From Planctomycetota bacterium (GTDB lineage: Bacteria > Planctomycetota > MHYJ01 > WSZJ01), in contig JACPRD010000123.1 of NCBI GenBank assembly GCA_016190145.1, positions 1 to 40,252 on the forward strand: 40,252 nt of DNA, given 5' to 3'. The notes under the pieces were generated by a model. The model made no database searches. It was not told where the DNA came from and saw only the letters and a list, made by a program, of their open reading frames with translations. The position numbers and the translations under genes are program-made. Of this stretch, positions 19,126-27,258 are shown piece by piece. The first letter of the stretch is position 1. Each line of letters begins with the position of its first letter.

Positions 19126-20985
19126 CTACTTGTCGTAACTCTTCACCTTCTGATAAGCCTCCCCCGCCTTCTTCCCGTACTCCGTCTCCCCGTATTTCTC
19201 CATCACCGCCTTGTACGCCTGCGCCGCCTCCTTGCGTTTCCCCGCGCTTTCGAGCGCCGCGGCTTCCTTGTAGCCGGCTTCGGCGCCCGCAGCGGGGTCT
19301 TCGAGCGTCTTTGCGAGCGCGGCGGATTCATCGGCGGCCTTCTTGCCGATGTCTGCGCCGGCGAAGCGGGCCGCGAGGTCGTCGCAAAGGGTCTTGGCCT
19401 TGAAGAGGTGACACTTTTCCTTGAGCTTGGCGACTTCGGCGAATTCCTTTTCGCCGAGCTTGTTGATGGCGGCGATGGAGTCCTGGGCTTTCTTCTTCTT
19501 GTCGTCCTTCAGGCCTTCGGCGCCTTCGACGGCACGCGCCAGCCTCAAGCCCTCGGCAGTCTTCCCGGACTTGCCGAGCGCGTCCGCCTGTTTGAGCACG
19601 AGCGCCGACTGATCGCGGAGGAAGGCGGAGGTCCAGAGCGCGACGATGCCGGACTTGCCGCAGAGGACGACGGTGCCGCGGGCGAAGACGGGGCAGACGG
19701 GGCCGTCCTTGAGGATTTCGGCGGCGGGGCCTTCGGCGGTCCAGCGGCCGATCTCCTTGCCGTCGGCGAGATCGAGAACGGCGGCGCCGGTTTTCGTGCA
19801 GACGAGCGCGCGGCCGGCCTCCGCCATCACGATCACGGAGCGGTCGTTGCGGGTGTTCGCCGAGTTGCCGCCGACGAGCGGCGGAAGATACGGGGCCGTC
19901 ATCGCCCCTTCCACCTTCGCGCGCCAGAGAATCTCCCCGTCCTCCTTCTCTTCCGCGCCCATCGCCACCAGCTCGCCCGACGCCGTGACCGCGACGAGCC
20001 GGTCCTTCCAGAGCCCCGGCGCCGGCACGATCTTCCCGAACGACCCCTTCCACAACTCCTTGCCCGTCCTGAGGTCGAGCGCGTGCACGTCGCCCTCGTC
20101 GTCGAACGCATAGACGCGTTTCGCACCGCTTACCAGGTGGCGGAACTTCCCCTCGACGAGCCAGAGCTGCGCGCCCTTCTGCCACTCGAACGCGTACAGG
20201 CCGTCTTTCGGCCCCGGCACGCCCTCGTAGCGCACGGCGCAGAGGCAGATCCCCTGCGCGATGTTCACCTCGTGGACCGCGATCGTCCCCTCGCCCTTCT
20301 TGATCTTCCAGACGTTGTTCCGCCAGAGGCTCGAGCCCGAGAGCTTGTGCGCCTCGATCAGCGGGAAGTCGGCGTCGGCCATGAGGTTGTTCACGTGCTC
20401 GACGATCTTGAGCTGGTGATCGACCGCGAGCGGGCCCCAGCGGTCGAGCCCGCACCAGCGCTTGTCCGAAAACGTCCGGCAGTCGTACGCGCCCAGCGCG
20501 TCGTCGATGTAGAGGACCTGCGTGTCCTCGAACACGGCGAGCCAGTTCCCCTGCGTCACGTCCTTCTGCGGCGTGAACCCGCCCCGGTACTCCCCCGCGA
20601 GCGCCCCCAGCGTCACAATCCACGGGTTCCGGAACCCCGACTGCATCCCCTGCCCGTTTCCTTCCGCCACACAATGCACGTGCACGTACCCGGCCGCGGC
20701 CACGGCGTTCGCCACATGAAGCGCCGGCGCCTCCGGCTTCCACGTCCACGCCACCATGAGCGGCAGTTCCAGCGCTTCCCCCGACACGAACGTCCGCCGC
20801 GCGTCGTGCCCGAACTGGGTCCAGTCGTCGCCGGGCGCCGCCAGCACCGGCGGCACGCCTTTCGGCACCGGCACGACGTTTCCTTTCTTGTCGCCGCCGT
20901 CCAGGTGCTGGATTTCCGGCTCGGGGGAAGGGCTGCCGCACGAGACGAGCGCGAGCGAAGCGGCGAGGGCGGCGAGCAGGCGCAT
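19126..20985 (-). CDS. PQQ-like beta-propeller lipoprotein with C-terminal TPR-like helices
   Basis: 619 residues. The signal MRLLAALAASLALVSCGS has a lipobox ending in Cys16. DDWTQFGHDARRTFVS opens a PQQ-type propeller, and blades are visible as GAKRVYAFDDEGDVHALDLR, TGKELWKGSFGKIV and TGAAVLDLADGKEIGRW. The last 170 residues are helical and Lys/Ala-rich and end in TPR-like repeats (YKEAAALESAGKRKEAAQAY). It probably sits on the outer side of a membrane as a scaffold, possibly BamB-like, though with a different tail. The ribosome binding site AAGGAGG precedes the ATG by 8 nt. Its 3' end is duplicated at 16464. It is divergent from the zinc-ribbon/HEAT gene. Confidence 0.75.
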   Translation of the reverse strand: MRLLAALAASLALVSCGSPSPEPEIQHLDGGDKKGNVVPVPKGVPPVLAAPGDDWTQFGHDARRTFVSGEALELPLMVAWTWKPEAPALHVANAVAAAGYVHVHCVAEGNGQGMQSGFRNPWIVTLGALAGEYRGGFTPQKDVTQGNWLAVFEDTQVLYIDDALGAYDCRTFSDKRWCGLDRWGPLAVDHQLKIVEHVNNLMADADFPLIEAHKLSGSSLWRNNVWKIKKGEGTIAVHEVNIAQGICLCAVRYEGVPGPKDGLYAFEWQKGAQLWLVEGKFRHLVSGAKRVYAFDDEGDVHALDLRTGKELWKGSFGKIVPAPGLWKDRLVAVTASGELVAMGAEEKEDGEILWRAKVEGAMTAPYLPPLVGGNSANTRNDRSVIVMAEAGRALVCTKTGAAVLDLADGKEIGRWTAEGPAAEILKDGPVCPVFARGTVVLCGKSGIVALWTSAFLRDQSALVLKQADALGKSGKTAEGLRLARAVEGAEGLKDDKKKKAQDSIAAINKLGEKEFAEVAKLKEKCHLFKAKTLCDDLAARFAGADIGKKAADESAALAKTLEDPAAGAEAGYKEAAALESAGKRKEAAQAYKAVMEKYGETEYGKKAGEAYQKVKSYDK

Positions 20986-21112
20986 GGAGGACCTCCTTGG
21001 AGATCAAGGGGACTATCATCGCCCGCTTTCCCGCGCAACCCGAGGAAAAGGTGAGGGAAACCCCCACTACCGACCCGCTGGATTCGCCGGACCAACCCGT
21101 CGCGACCTGCGG

Positions 21113-21118
21113 TAAAAT
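21113..21118 (+). promoter_or_regulatory. Candidate -10 box of the zinc-ribbon/HEAT gene
   Basis: TAAAAT, 42 nt before the ATG, inside the 175-bp divergent gap. A C-rich leader without a Shine-Dalgarno sequence follows. Confidence 0.3.
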
Positions 21119-21160
21119 CGCCGGTTCAGCCTCCTCTCCGAGCACACTCCCCTCCCCCCG

Positions 21161-23485
21161 ATGATTCGTCGCTGCCCCAACTGCCAGTCGCCGATCGAAG
21201 CGCCTGAAGAGGAAGGCGTGCTGGTGACGTGCAGCTACTGCGACAAGATTTCGCGCACGTACAGCGGCGAGCTGTTCGCGCTGCGCGAGTGGGACGCGAC
21301 CGCGGAGGCGGTGAAGAAGCAGCAGGCCGCGTCGCAGCCGGAGGCTCCTCCGGCCGAGGAGGCGGGGCCGGCCCCGGGGAAGTCTCCGGGCATGCGCCTG
21401 CCGAAGAAGGCGTGGAAGGCGCCGCCGCCGTCGGTGGCCGCGCCGCTGTTCCCGCCGGAGGATCCGGTGGCGGCGGCGCGCGCGATGTCGCCGAAGGAGG
21501 CGGAGCCGGAAGTCCCGCCGGTGCCGCTCGCCGTCCGTGTCCGCCCGCTGCTCAGGTTCGCGGGGCCCGCGGTCGCGGCGGTGGGACTGCTGGCCGTGGG
21601 GATGTTCGCGTGGTCGAAGATCGCGGCGGTGAAGGGCAAAGGCGAGGCCCGGCCCGCGGGCGGCGGCGCGCAGGGACCGCCGGTCGATCGGGAGGCGGCG
21701 CGCCGGGCGGCGCTGGCCGAGGCCGCGGCGGCCGCGGCGAGGAGGCTGGACAAAGGCGGCTCCTTCGAGGCCGCGGACGTGCCCGCGCTGGTCGAACTCC
21801 TCGCGCAGCCCGGCCTGCGCGCTCCCGCTTCCCTCGCGCTCGGAAACCTCGGCCCGGCCGCGGAGCCCGCCGTGCCCACGCTCCTCGCCCTGTTCGACGA
21901 CCCCCGCGCGGGCCCGGCCGCCGTCGACGCCGCTTCCCGGATCGCCCCGCGTTCCCCAGAGGTGCGCGACGCGCTCGAAACGCTCCTGGGCGGCGAACTG
22001 AAGGGCGCCGACCCGGTCCCGGTCCGCCTCGCGGCCGTCGCCGCCTGCGACCGCCTGGGACCCGAGGGCGCCACGCCCCTCGGCGGCGGCCTCCGATCCG
22101 TTTCCCCCGAAGTCCGCGAAGCCAGCGTGAGGGCGCTCGTGAAGCTCGGCCCGCCGGCCCTGCACGCCGCCCTGTCGGCGCTTCATGTGAGCAGCAAGCC
22201 CGACACGCAGGCGGCGGGAATCGCGGTACTGGAAGGCCTCCGGGACATTCCGCTCTCGGACGCGTGGCGGCCGCTCTCGGACATCGGGATCCACCCGCCG
22301 GCCGACCGTGCGCTGTTCCGGCTTCTGCGCGGCATGGGTCCCGAGGTGATTCCCAGGATGCTCGAGACGCTCGACGCGCACGTGGACCGGCCGGGCGAGG
22401 ACTGGTGGGAGGCGGCGCGGGAGTGCCTGGAGTCGTTCGGGGGAAGCGCGGTTCCGATCGTGCGGGATTGGCTCGAGGAGCACGCGATCGAGCGGCCGCG
22501 GCTGCGTGCGGCGGTGATGCGGGCGGCGGGGACGTGGGGGCGGGAAGCGCTGCCGTTCCTCGTGCCGGCGCTGACCGACGGCGATCCGGGCGTGCGGGGC
22601 GCGGCGGTCGAGTCGCTGGGGCAGATCGGGCCGCGGGCGGGCGAAGCGTGGGAGGCGCTGGAGAGCGGCGCCACGCAGGGCGTCCTGGACGACCGGGTAG
22701 CGGCCGCGGCCGTGCGGATTCGCGGAGCGGAGGCGGTTCCGCTGCTCGTGCAGCTGCTCCTGGCCACGGCGGAGCCGACGCGCCTCGCGGCGGCGCGCGA
22801 GCTGGGCGCGCTCGGCGCGGCCGCCGCGCCCGCGGTGCCCGACCTGGTTGCGCTCCTCGGCGACGCGGCCCTGCGCCCCGCGGCCTGCGCGGCGCTTGTC
22901 CAGATCGGCGACCCCGCGGTCGATGCCCTCGTGACCGCTCTTCAGCACGATGTCCCCGAAGTCCGCACCGCCGCGGCGGCCACGCTCGGGAAACTCGGGG
23001 CTCGCACGCCCGCCGTCGCGCCCGCGCTCGCGCAGGGCCTGGCCGATGAAGTCAAGGAACCGCGCGACGCGGCGCTGCGCGCGCTGATGGCGATGGGATC
23101 CGAAGGACGGACCGAGTTCGAGAAGGCGCTCCGGGGCCGAAGCCGCGCCGCGCGCACGCTCGCCGTCTGGGCCCTGGGCCAGCTCGGCCCCGCGGCGGCC
23201 GGGTCACTTCCCGCCCTCAGGGCCGCTCTGAAAGATGGGGACGACGCGTACCGGAAGTCCGTGGTCAAGGCGATGGCCCGGATGGGTCCGCCCGCAGTCG
23301 CGGAACTCGCGGCCCTCCTGAAGCACGAGCACGCCGGCGTCCGCGAATGGAGCGCGCAGGCCCTGGGCGAGCTGGGCGCCGACGCGGCCTCGGCACTTCC
23401 CGCCCTCAAGGCGGCGATGGAGGACAGGGAGCCGGCGGTGCAGGCCGCGGCGGAAGAAGCTGTGCGGAAACTGGAGGGGAAGTAG
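21161..23485 (+). CDS. Membrane-anchored zinc-ribbon and HEAT-repeat protein
   Basis: 774 residues. An N-terminal zinc ribbon has Cys5, Cys8, Cys24 and Cys27 (CPNC, CSYC). A Pro/Ala-rich linker leads to one membrane helix (about 133-151, FAGPAVAAVGLLAVGMFAW). The rest, from about residue 185, is a long series of HEAT or PBS-lyase-like repeats, for example LALGNLGPAAEPAVPTLLAL and AVESLGQIGPRAGEAWEALE. The ribbon would be cytosolic and the HEAT solenoid external, or the reverse. The solenoid suggests a protein-binding scaffold. The partner is unknown; the divergent PQQ lipoprotein is a candidate by location only. Confidence 0.8.
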   Translation: MIRRCPNCQSPIEAPEEEGVLVTCSYCDKISRTYSGELFALREWDATAEAVKKQQAASQPEAPPAEEAGPAPGKSPGMRLPKKAWKAPPPSVAAPLFPPEDPVAAARAMSPKEAEPEVPPVPLAVRVRPLLRFAGPAVAAVGLLAVGMFAWSKIAAVKGKGEARPAGGGAQGPPVDREAARRAALAEAAAAAARRLDKGGSFEAADVPALVELLAQPGLRAPASLALGNLGPAAEPAVPTLLALFDDPRAGPAAVDAASRIAPRSPEVRDALETLLGGELKGADPVPVRLAAVAACDRLGPEGATPLGGGLRSVSPEVREASVRALVKLGPPALHAALSALHVSSKPDTQAAGIAVLEGLRDIPLSDAWRPLSDIGIHPPADRALFRLLRGMGPEVIPRMLETLDAHVDRPGEDWWEAARECLESFGGSAVPIVRDWLEEHAIERPRLRAAVMRAAGTWGREALPFLVPALTDGDPGVRGAAVESLGQIGPRAGEAWEALESGATQGVLDDRVAAAAVRIRGAEAVPLLVQLLLATAEPTRLAAARELGALGAAAAPAVPDLVALLGDAALRPAACAALVQIGDPAVDALVTALQHDVPEVRTAAAATLGKLGARTPAVAPALAQGLADEVKEPRDAALRALMAMGSEGRTEFEKALRGRSRAARTLAVWALGQLGPAAAGSLPALRAALKDGDDAYRKSVVKAMARMGPPAVAELAALLKHEHAGVREWSAQALGELGADAASALPALKAAMEDREPAVQAAAEEAVRKLEGK

Positions 23486-23526
23486 CAGAGGCGCTTCAGC
23501 GATTCGAGACTTTCAGCACCATGGTT

Positions 23527-24597
23527 TCACCTCATCAGAACCCGGAAACCCGTGTCCATCCCCTTCGCCCAGTCCGGCGCGCACCAGAGCGCGTGCGCAC
23601 TGCGCGCGTGCGTCGGCTCGCTCGTGAAGCTCCCGCCCTTCCAGACGCGCGCGACGCCCTCTTCCGGGCCCGCCGGGTCGGTCTCGTCCCCGCGATAGGG
23701 GCCGTACCAGTCCTGGCACCACTCCCAGACGTTGCCGTGCATGTCGTACAGGCCCCAGGCGTTCGGCAGTTTCTTGCCGACGGGCTGTGTCTTCTTGCCG
23801 GAATTCGAAGCGAGCCAGGCGTGATCGGTGATCCTGGAAGGGTCGTCGCCGAAGCTCCACTTCGCGGCCGAGCCCGCGCGGCACGCGTACTCCCATTCGG
23901 CTTCCGTCGGGAGAGAAGCGGTCTTGCCCTTCAGCCGCGCGTTCAGTTTCGCCACGAACGCCTGACAGTCGTCCCAGCTGACGCGCTCCACGGGGCAGTT
24001 CGGGTCCTGGTTGGCCGAAGGATTCGTCCCCATGAGCGCGCCCCACTGCGCCTGCGTCACCTCGGTCGTCTGGAGCCAGAAGTCCTTCGTGAGCGTCACC
24101 TGACGGGCCTCGCGTTTCTCCTCGCCCTTCGTCCCCATCGTGAACGTCCCGGCCTTGACCTTCACGAAGTCCATGCGAACCGTCTTCGCGTCGTCGAGGA
24201 ACACGGCCTCGGTCTCGGACGCGGACGGCTGCACCACGATCTCCCACGTCTGCCGCCCCGTCTGGCCCGAGCGCTGCGTGCCGTAGCACCACGCCTCGAT
24301 CGTCACCGGGCTCCGCCCCGCCGCCGTGGGCGTCCCCGAGATTTCTCCCCGCCGCTCTTCCTCCCGGAACGCGAACGTCAGCCCGGCCGGCAGCGCGCCT
24401 GAGGCGATCTTCATGTCGCCGACCGGCGTCTCGGCATTCGAGGCGACGATGAACGTCGAGTACGGCTTCCCGACCGTCGCCTCCGGAAGCTGCGCCGGCG
24501 AGAACACGAGGTCCCCGTGAGGACCGGGAGTCGGGGAAGGGCACCCGGTGAGCGCCGCGGCCGCGAGGAGCACGAATGCACGCCGGGATCGGGACAT
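23527..24597 (-). CDS. SUMF1/FGE-sulfatase-domain lipoprotein with Ig-like N-terminal domain
   Basis: 356 residues from the ATG at 24597 (AAAGG ribosome binding site), giving a lipoprotein signal with AAALTGC. Residues about 35-120 look like a putative Ig domain (LPEATVGKPYSTFIV, SGALPAGLTF, GEISGTPTAAG). The rest is a formylglycine-generating-enzyme-like domain: VKAGTFTMGTKGEE, EVTQAQWGALMGTNPS, RVSWDDCQAFVAKLN, LPTEAEWEYACRAGS, YDMHGNVWEWCQDWYG and DTGFRVLMR. Only one Cys (ALWCAPDW) lies where true FGE has its redox pair, so sulfatase activation is unlikely; many such proteins bind ligands or partners. A -10-like TACCAT lies about 40 nt upstream. Confidence 0.8.
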   Translation of the reverse strand: MSRSRRAFVLLAAAALTGCPSPTPGPHGDLVFSPAQLPEATVGKPYSTFIVASNAETPVGDMKIASGALPAGLTFAFREEERRGEISGTPTAAGRSPVTIEAWCYGTQRSGQTGRQTWEIVVQPSASETEAVFLDDAKTVRMDFVKVKAGTFTMGTKGEEKREARQVTLTKDFWLQTTEVTQAQWGALMGTNPSANQDPNCPVERVSWDDCQAFVAKLNARLKGKTASLPTEAEWEYACRAGSAAKWSFGDDPSRITDHAWLASNSGKKTQPVGKKLPNAWGLYDMHGNVWEWCQDWYGPYRGDETDPAGPEEGVARVWKGGSFTSEPTHARSAHALWCAPDWAKGMDTGFRVLMR

Positions 24598-24835
24598 GGT
24601 TGACGACCTTTCAATTCCGGAAGAGGAAGGGGATGGTAGTCCTCTCAACCGAAGACGTGCAAGCTGGAGCGCGAGATCGACTCGCCTGCATCCTTTCGGT
24701 CGCAGCGTCCAGGATGCCTCCCAGTGAAACGTCCGCGGTTGCGTCGGTTGCCGGCCCGGACGGTCCGCGGCAGCCTCGCTCGGCCCAGCAGTCGTAGCGG
24801 CAGCCGAGCCAGACGGAGTGGACGAGAAGCCCCGT

Positions 24836-25264
24836 TCAGAACCCCTGGATCTTCCAGTCCGCGCCTTCCTGGACCATGTTGATCGTCTCCTTCTCTTCTT
24901 CGCCGTTCTTCGGGTTCTTCATCGTGATGTCGATCTTCGCGGTCTTGCTCCCGGCCGGCGCGTCGACCTTCGCGATCTTCGCCACGGAGAACATCTCGAA
25001 GAGGTCGTTCCACATCCCGTCCTTCGCGGAGCCGTCCTTGATCGACTTGAATTCGCCTTCGCACTCCTTCGCGAAGCACTTCCCCACCAGCGCTTTGTCC
25101 TTCGCCGTGCAGGCCGCGATCATCGTCTTCATCGCGGCTTCGGCGCTCGAGAAGTCCTCTTTCGCCGACGTTCCCGACGGCGTGCCCGGTGTCGTGGTTT
25201 CTTCCTTTTTTCCGCAGGCGCTGAGGATGAGAAGGCAGGCAAGGCCTGCGAGCAGCGATTTCAT
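24836..25264 (-). CDS. Small NTF2-like lipoprotein
   Basis: 142 residues from the ATG at 25264, which has the ribosome binding site AAAGGAA. The signal MKSLLAGLACLLILSACGKK has a lipobox (LSAC). After a Thr/Ser-rich linker, FSSAEAAMKTMIAACTAKDK and the final INMVQEGADWKIQGF are typical of small NTF2-like lipoproteins (DUF4878-like), which bind small ligands or have no known activity. It is lysine-rich for a gene in this GC-rich region. The 238-bp gap between it and the SUMF1 gene shows no convincing gene. Confidence 0.65.
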   Translation of the reverse strand: MKSLLAGLACLLILSACGKKEETTTPGTPSGTSAKEDFSSAEAAMKTMIAACTAKDKALVGKCFAKECEGEFKSIKDGSAKDGMWNDLFEMFSVAKIAKVDAPAGSKTAKIDITMKNPKNGEEEKETINMVQEGADWKIQGF

Positions 25265-25316
25265 GGGAGTTCCTTTCGCGAAGTGAGGTTGAAGGAGGTG
25301 CGAGAACATTCTTTTA

Positions 25317-25541
25317 TCAGGCCGGCGGGCGGCGGTCCAGTTTCTGAGCCGCGCGCGCCGCTTCCGTCACGCGCACCACGAATTCCGTCTTGCCCGCGGT
25401 GTAAGCCTCGCGGTCGCGCGGCAGGCAGGACAGGAGGCGATCCCGCTCCTCGCGAAAGAGCTCCGGCCAGCGCGGGTCGTACCCGCGAAGCTCGATCTCC
25501 TCGCGGAGCACCCGGCGGACTTCTTCGTCCTGCGTTTCCAT
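25317..25541 (-). pseudogene. Internally deleted GrpB-family gene
   Basis: 74 residues. The first part (EEIELRGYDPRWPELFREER then DRLL) is the N-terminus of GrpB/UPF0157 nucleotidyltransferase-fold proteins. The next part (RDREAYTAGKTEFVVRVTEA) is their C-terminus. The roughly 100 residues normally between them, including the nucleotidyltransferase core, are missing, and the two ends are joined in frame near SCLP/RDRE. Normal length is about 170-190 residues. The product is unlikely to be active as a GrpB enzyme. It sits 10 nt after the broken higA gene. The deletion may be real or an assembly collapse at a short GC-rich repeat. Confidence 0.7.
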
Positions 25542-25551
25542 GAACTCGACT

Positions 25552-25826
25552 CTACCCTGTCCGTGCCCGGCGCCGGTGAAGTGCCTGATACAGGTCGCAC
25601 GCCATCTGGAGATTCAGCCAGAACTCCGGCGATGTCCTCAGCACCTCGGAAAGGAGAACCGCGGTCTCGGCAGTCACTGCGCGCCTGCCATTGATGAGGG
25701 TGTCACGCGCTGGAGCGGAACCTTCATCTTCGTTGCCAGGGCGGTCTGCGTGATCCCGAGTGGCTTGAGAAACTCCTCGAGCAGGATCTCTCCGGGAGTG
25801 GTGGGCGGGCGGTTCCTGGGAATCAT
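25552..25826 (-). pseudogene. higA: Frameshifted HigA-type antitoxin gene
   Basis: From the ATG at 25826 (GAGG ribosome binding site) the frame reads [40 protein letters not shown] and then goes off. In the next frame the family sequence continues: [40 protein letters not shown] and a TAG at 25552. One base has been lost after the codons for PLQR, close to the sequence CGCGTGACACC. The whole would be a normal HigA-family XRE antitoxin of about 91 residues. No slippery heptamer is seen, so a mutation is more likely than programmed frameshifting. A sequencing error cannot be excluded. Confidence 0.75.
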
Positions 25827-25833
25827 GCGATCC

Positions 25834-25962
25834 TCATCGATGGTCGTCCGTAATCTTCACCTCGCTCGCCTGCCCGTTTTCAAAGCGGAAGACGATTCGA
25901 AGCACTCTGGTCCCGAACCCTCCCGGGATGCGGATGATGCGCTCGTGAGGGCCTGAGGCGGT
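25834..25962 (-). pseudogene. 3' remnant of a HigB-like toxin gene
   Basis: About 35 codons in frame ahead of higA read ERIIRIPGGFGTRVLRIVFR then [16 protein letters not shown] and TGA. The end resembles the C-terminus of HigB/RelE toxins (core strand RIVFRFENG, then an ending like EIVDYH). The N-terminal half is absent: the frame begins directly at the TAG stop codon of the alpha/beta hydrolase gene. The order toxin then antitoxin, with a 7-nt gap, is the usual higBA arrangement. The system therefore appears dead on both sides. Confidence 0.5.
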
Positions 25963-25982
25963 CTATTTCTTCCCGATCCGCC
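25959..25982. repeat. 24-bp direct repeat, copy 1 (3' end of hydrolase gene)
   Basis: Contains the last codons and stop of the alpha/beta hydrolase gene (minus strand reading ...RIGKK and TAG). It is identical to copy 2 at 27107-27130, upstream of the same gene. Confidence 0.85.
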
Positions 25983-27042
25983 AGACGATGTGAGACCCGT
26001 CCGCCGTCTCCACAACGACCCCGGCGCCGGGCGCCAGGCCCTTGGCCGCTGCCTTGACCTTTTCGCCGAGCTTCTCGAGTCCAGCCGGATCCGCACTTCC
26101 TCCCGCGGCCCTGTCGGCCTCGTCGTCCCCCGCGGCAGCCGCCTCCGCCATCGTCTTCTCGCCCTTCTTCACCTGCGCCAGCCATTTCTCCGCGGTCGAT
26201 TTCGCCGCGAGCTTCGTGCGCGCGGGGCCGCCCGCGGGTTTGAGCGCGAAGAACGCGTGGAAGAATTCCGGCGGCGCGGCGCCGGCGGGCACGGCCAGCG
26301 GGTGGTCGGGTTTCCGGGGAAGCGTCTTCTCGCCGCCCTTCGAGGCGGCGTCGAGGCAGTGGTTGAAGGCGTCGTTCGCGTAAACGGCGTCGGGGAGTTC
26401 GTGGTCGAGTTCGGTCACGACCCAGGTCGCGAACCCGTCGCCGCACTTACCGATGGCCTTCCTCCACTGCGGCAGCGCGACGTAGTTGCCGTCGCGCGTT
26501 CCGATGATGAAGACGCCGCGGCCGCCGGCGCACGCGTCGCCGCGCTCCCCCGGAGCCTCCGTGGCGGCGCAGGTGACGAGTCCGGCGAAGCGCGCGCGGG
26601 AGTTGCCGTAGGCGCGGCACGCGGCGGCGCCGCCCATCGAGAAGCCGAAAGCGAGAACGCGCGTTTTTTCGACGGGGTAGGTCGCGAGGACGTAGTCGAG
26701 CAGCTCGGGGATCCTCGGCACGTCCGCTTCAAGGTCCCACGCGCGCGCCCCCTGCTCCGAGCCGGTCGCCTGGAGGGCGCACCACACCTCGTCGCGGTGC
26801 GCGGCGATCGGGGCGCCGAACCGCAGGATGTCGTCGGGCTCGGTGTAGTTCCCGTGGAACGCCATCACCAGGCCCTTCGTTTTCGCGCCCTCCGCCGGAA
26901 CGAGCACCTTCGCGACCGTCCCCGACTCCAGCGTCACGACGTCCCACTCGCCCTGCTTCGCCACCGATTTCGCCTTCGGCGCCTCCGCGAAGGCGCCGGC
27001 GGACAGGACGGCCAGCAGCGCGAACGATCGGGTGAGAGTCAC
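25963..27042 (-). CDS. Secreted alpha/beta hydrolase
   Basis: 359 residues. The start is GTG at 27042: it opens a signal peptide (VTLTRSFALLAVLSAGAFAE) and a TAGCAT box lies 8 nt before it. The nucleophile elbow is FGFSMGGAAA (GxSxG), the oxyanion region VMAFHGNYTEPDD, and the late His lies in TELDHELPDAVYAN. This is the dienelactone-hydrolase/esterase type. The C-terminal 90 residues are a Lys/Ala-rich helical extension ending in a short strand (GAGVVVETADGSHIVWRIGK). It probably hydrolyses an ester in the periplasm or outside the cell. The gene is bracketed by a 24-bp direct repeat. Confidence 0.75.
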   Translation of the reverse strand: MTLTRSFALLAVLSAGAFAEAPKAKSVAKQGEWDVVTLESGTVAKVLVPAEGAKTKGLVMAFHGNYTEPDDILRFGAPIAAHRDEVWCALQATGSEQGARAWDLEADVPRIPELLDYVLATYPVEKTRVLAFGFSMGGAAACRAYGNSRARFAGLVTCAATEAPGERGDACAGGRGVFIIGTRDGNYVALPQWRKAIGKCGDGFATWVVTELDHELPDAVYANDAFNHCLDAASKGGEKTLPRKPDHPLAVPAGAAPPEFFHAFFALKPAGGPARTKLAAKSTAEKWLAQVKKGEKTMAEAAAAGDDEADRAAGGSADPAGLEKLGEKVKAAAKGLAPGAGVVVETADGSHIVWRIGKK

Positions 27043-27050
27043 GAAGAGTG

Positions 27051-27056
27051 ATGCTA
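27051..27056 (-). promoter_or_regulatory. Candidate -10 box, leaderless start of the alpha/beta hydrolase
   Basis: TAGCAT on the minus strand, 8 nt before the GTG at 27042. It supports that start. Confidence 0.4.
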
Positions 27057-27106
27057 TCCGGTTCGGAAACGGATGAAGCCCGAAAAAGCGCGTGCATGGT
27101 CGGAGC

Positions 27107-27130
27107 CGGTCTATTTCTTCCCGATCCGCC
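27107..27130. repeat. 24-bp direct repeat, copy 2
   Basis: Identical to 25959-25982. On the minus strand it can be read as codons for RRIGKK and a stop, so it looks like the surviving tail of a second copy of the hydrolase gene. Just downstream, 27151-27180 holds short imperfect repeats of GGCTTATGGC without an assignable function. Confidence 0.8.
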
Positions 27131-27258
27131 GGCGACCTCGGTCCCGCGCCGCTTATGGCTTCTGGCTTATGGCTTATGGCGCGCGGATCGCGCGCAATCC
27201 CCCCGACTCCCAATCGCCCTTGCACGCGCGATCCCCTCGGGACAATAATCCCCCTCCC

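Noticed and set aside
19328..22948. 1206-codon minus-strand open frame spanning the PQQ lipoprotein and the HEAT gene
   Set aside because: Arg-rich composition typical of an out-of-frame reading; both genes it crosses have clear starts, signals and domain motifs.
25552..25826. Programmed frameshift in higA
   Set aside because: No slippery sequence or stimulatory structure at the shift point; HigA antitoxins are not known for frameshifting and the adjacent toxin gene is truncated.
27151..27180. Short tandem-like GGCTTATGGC repeats as a CRISPR or regulatory array
   Set aside because: Units are only about 10 bp, imperfect and without spacers; there are no cas genes in the window.
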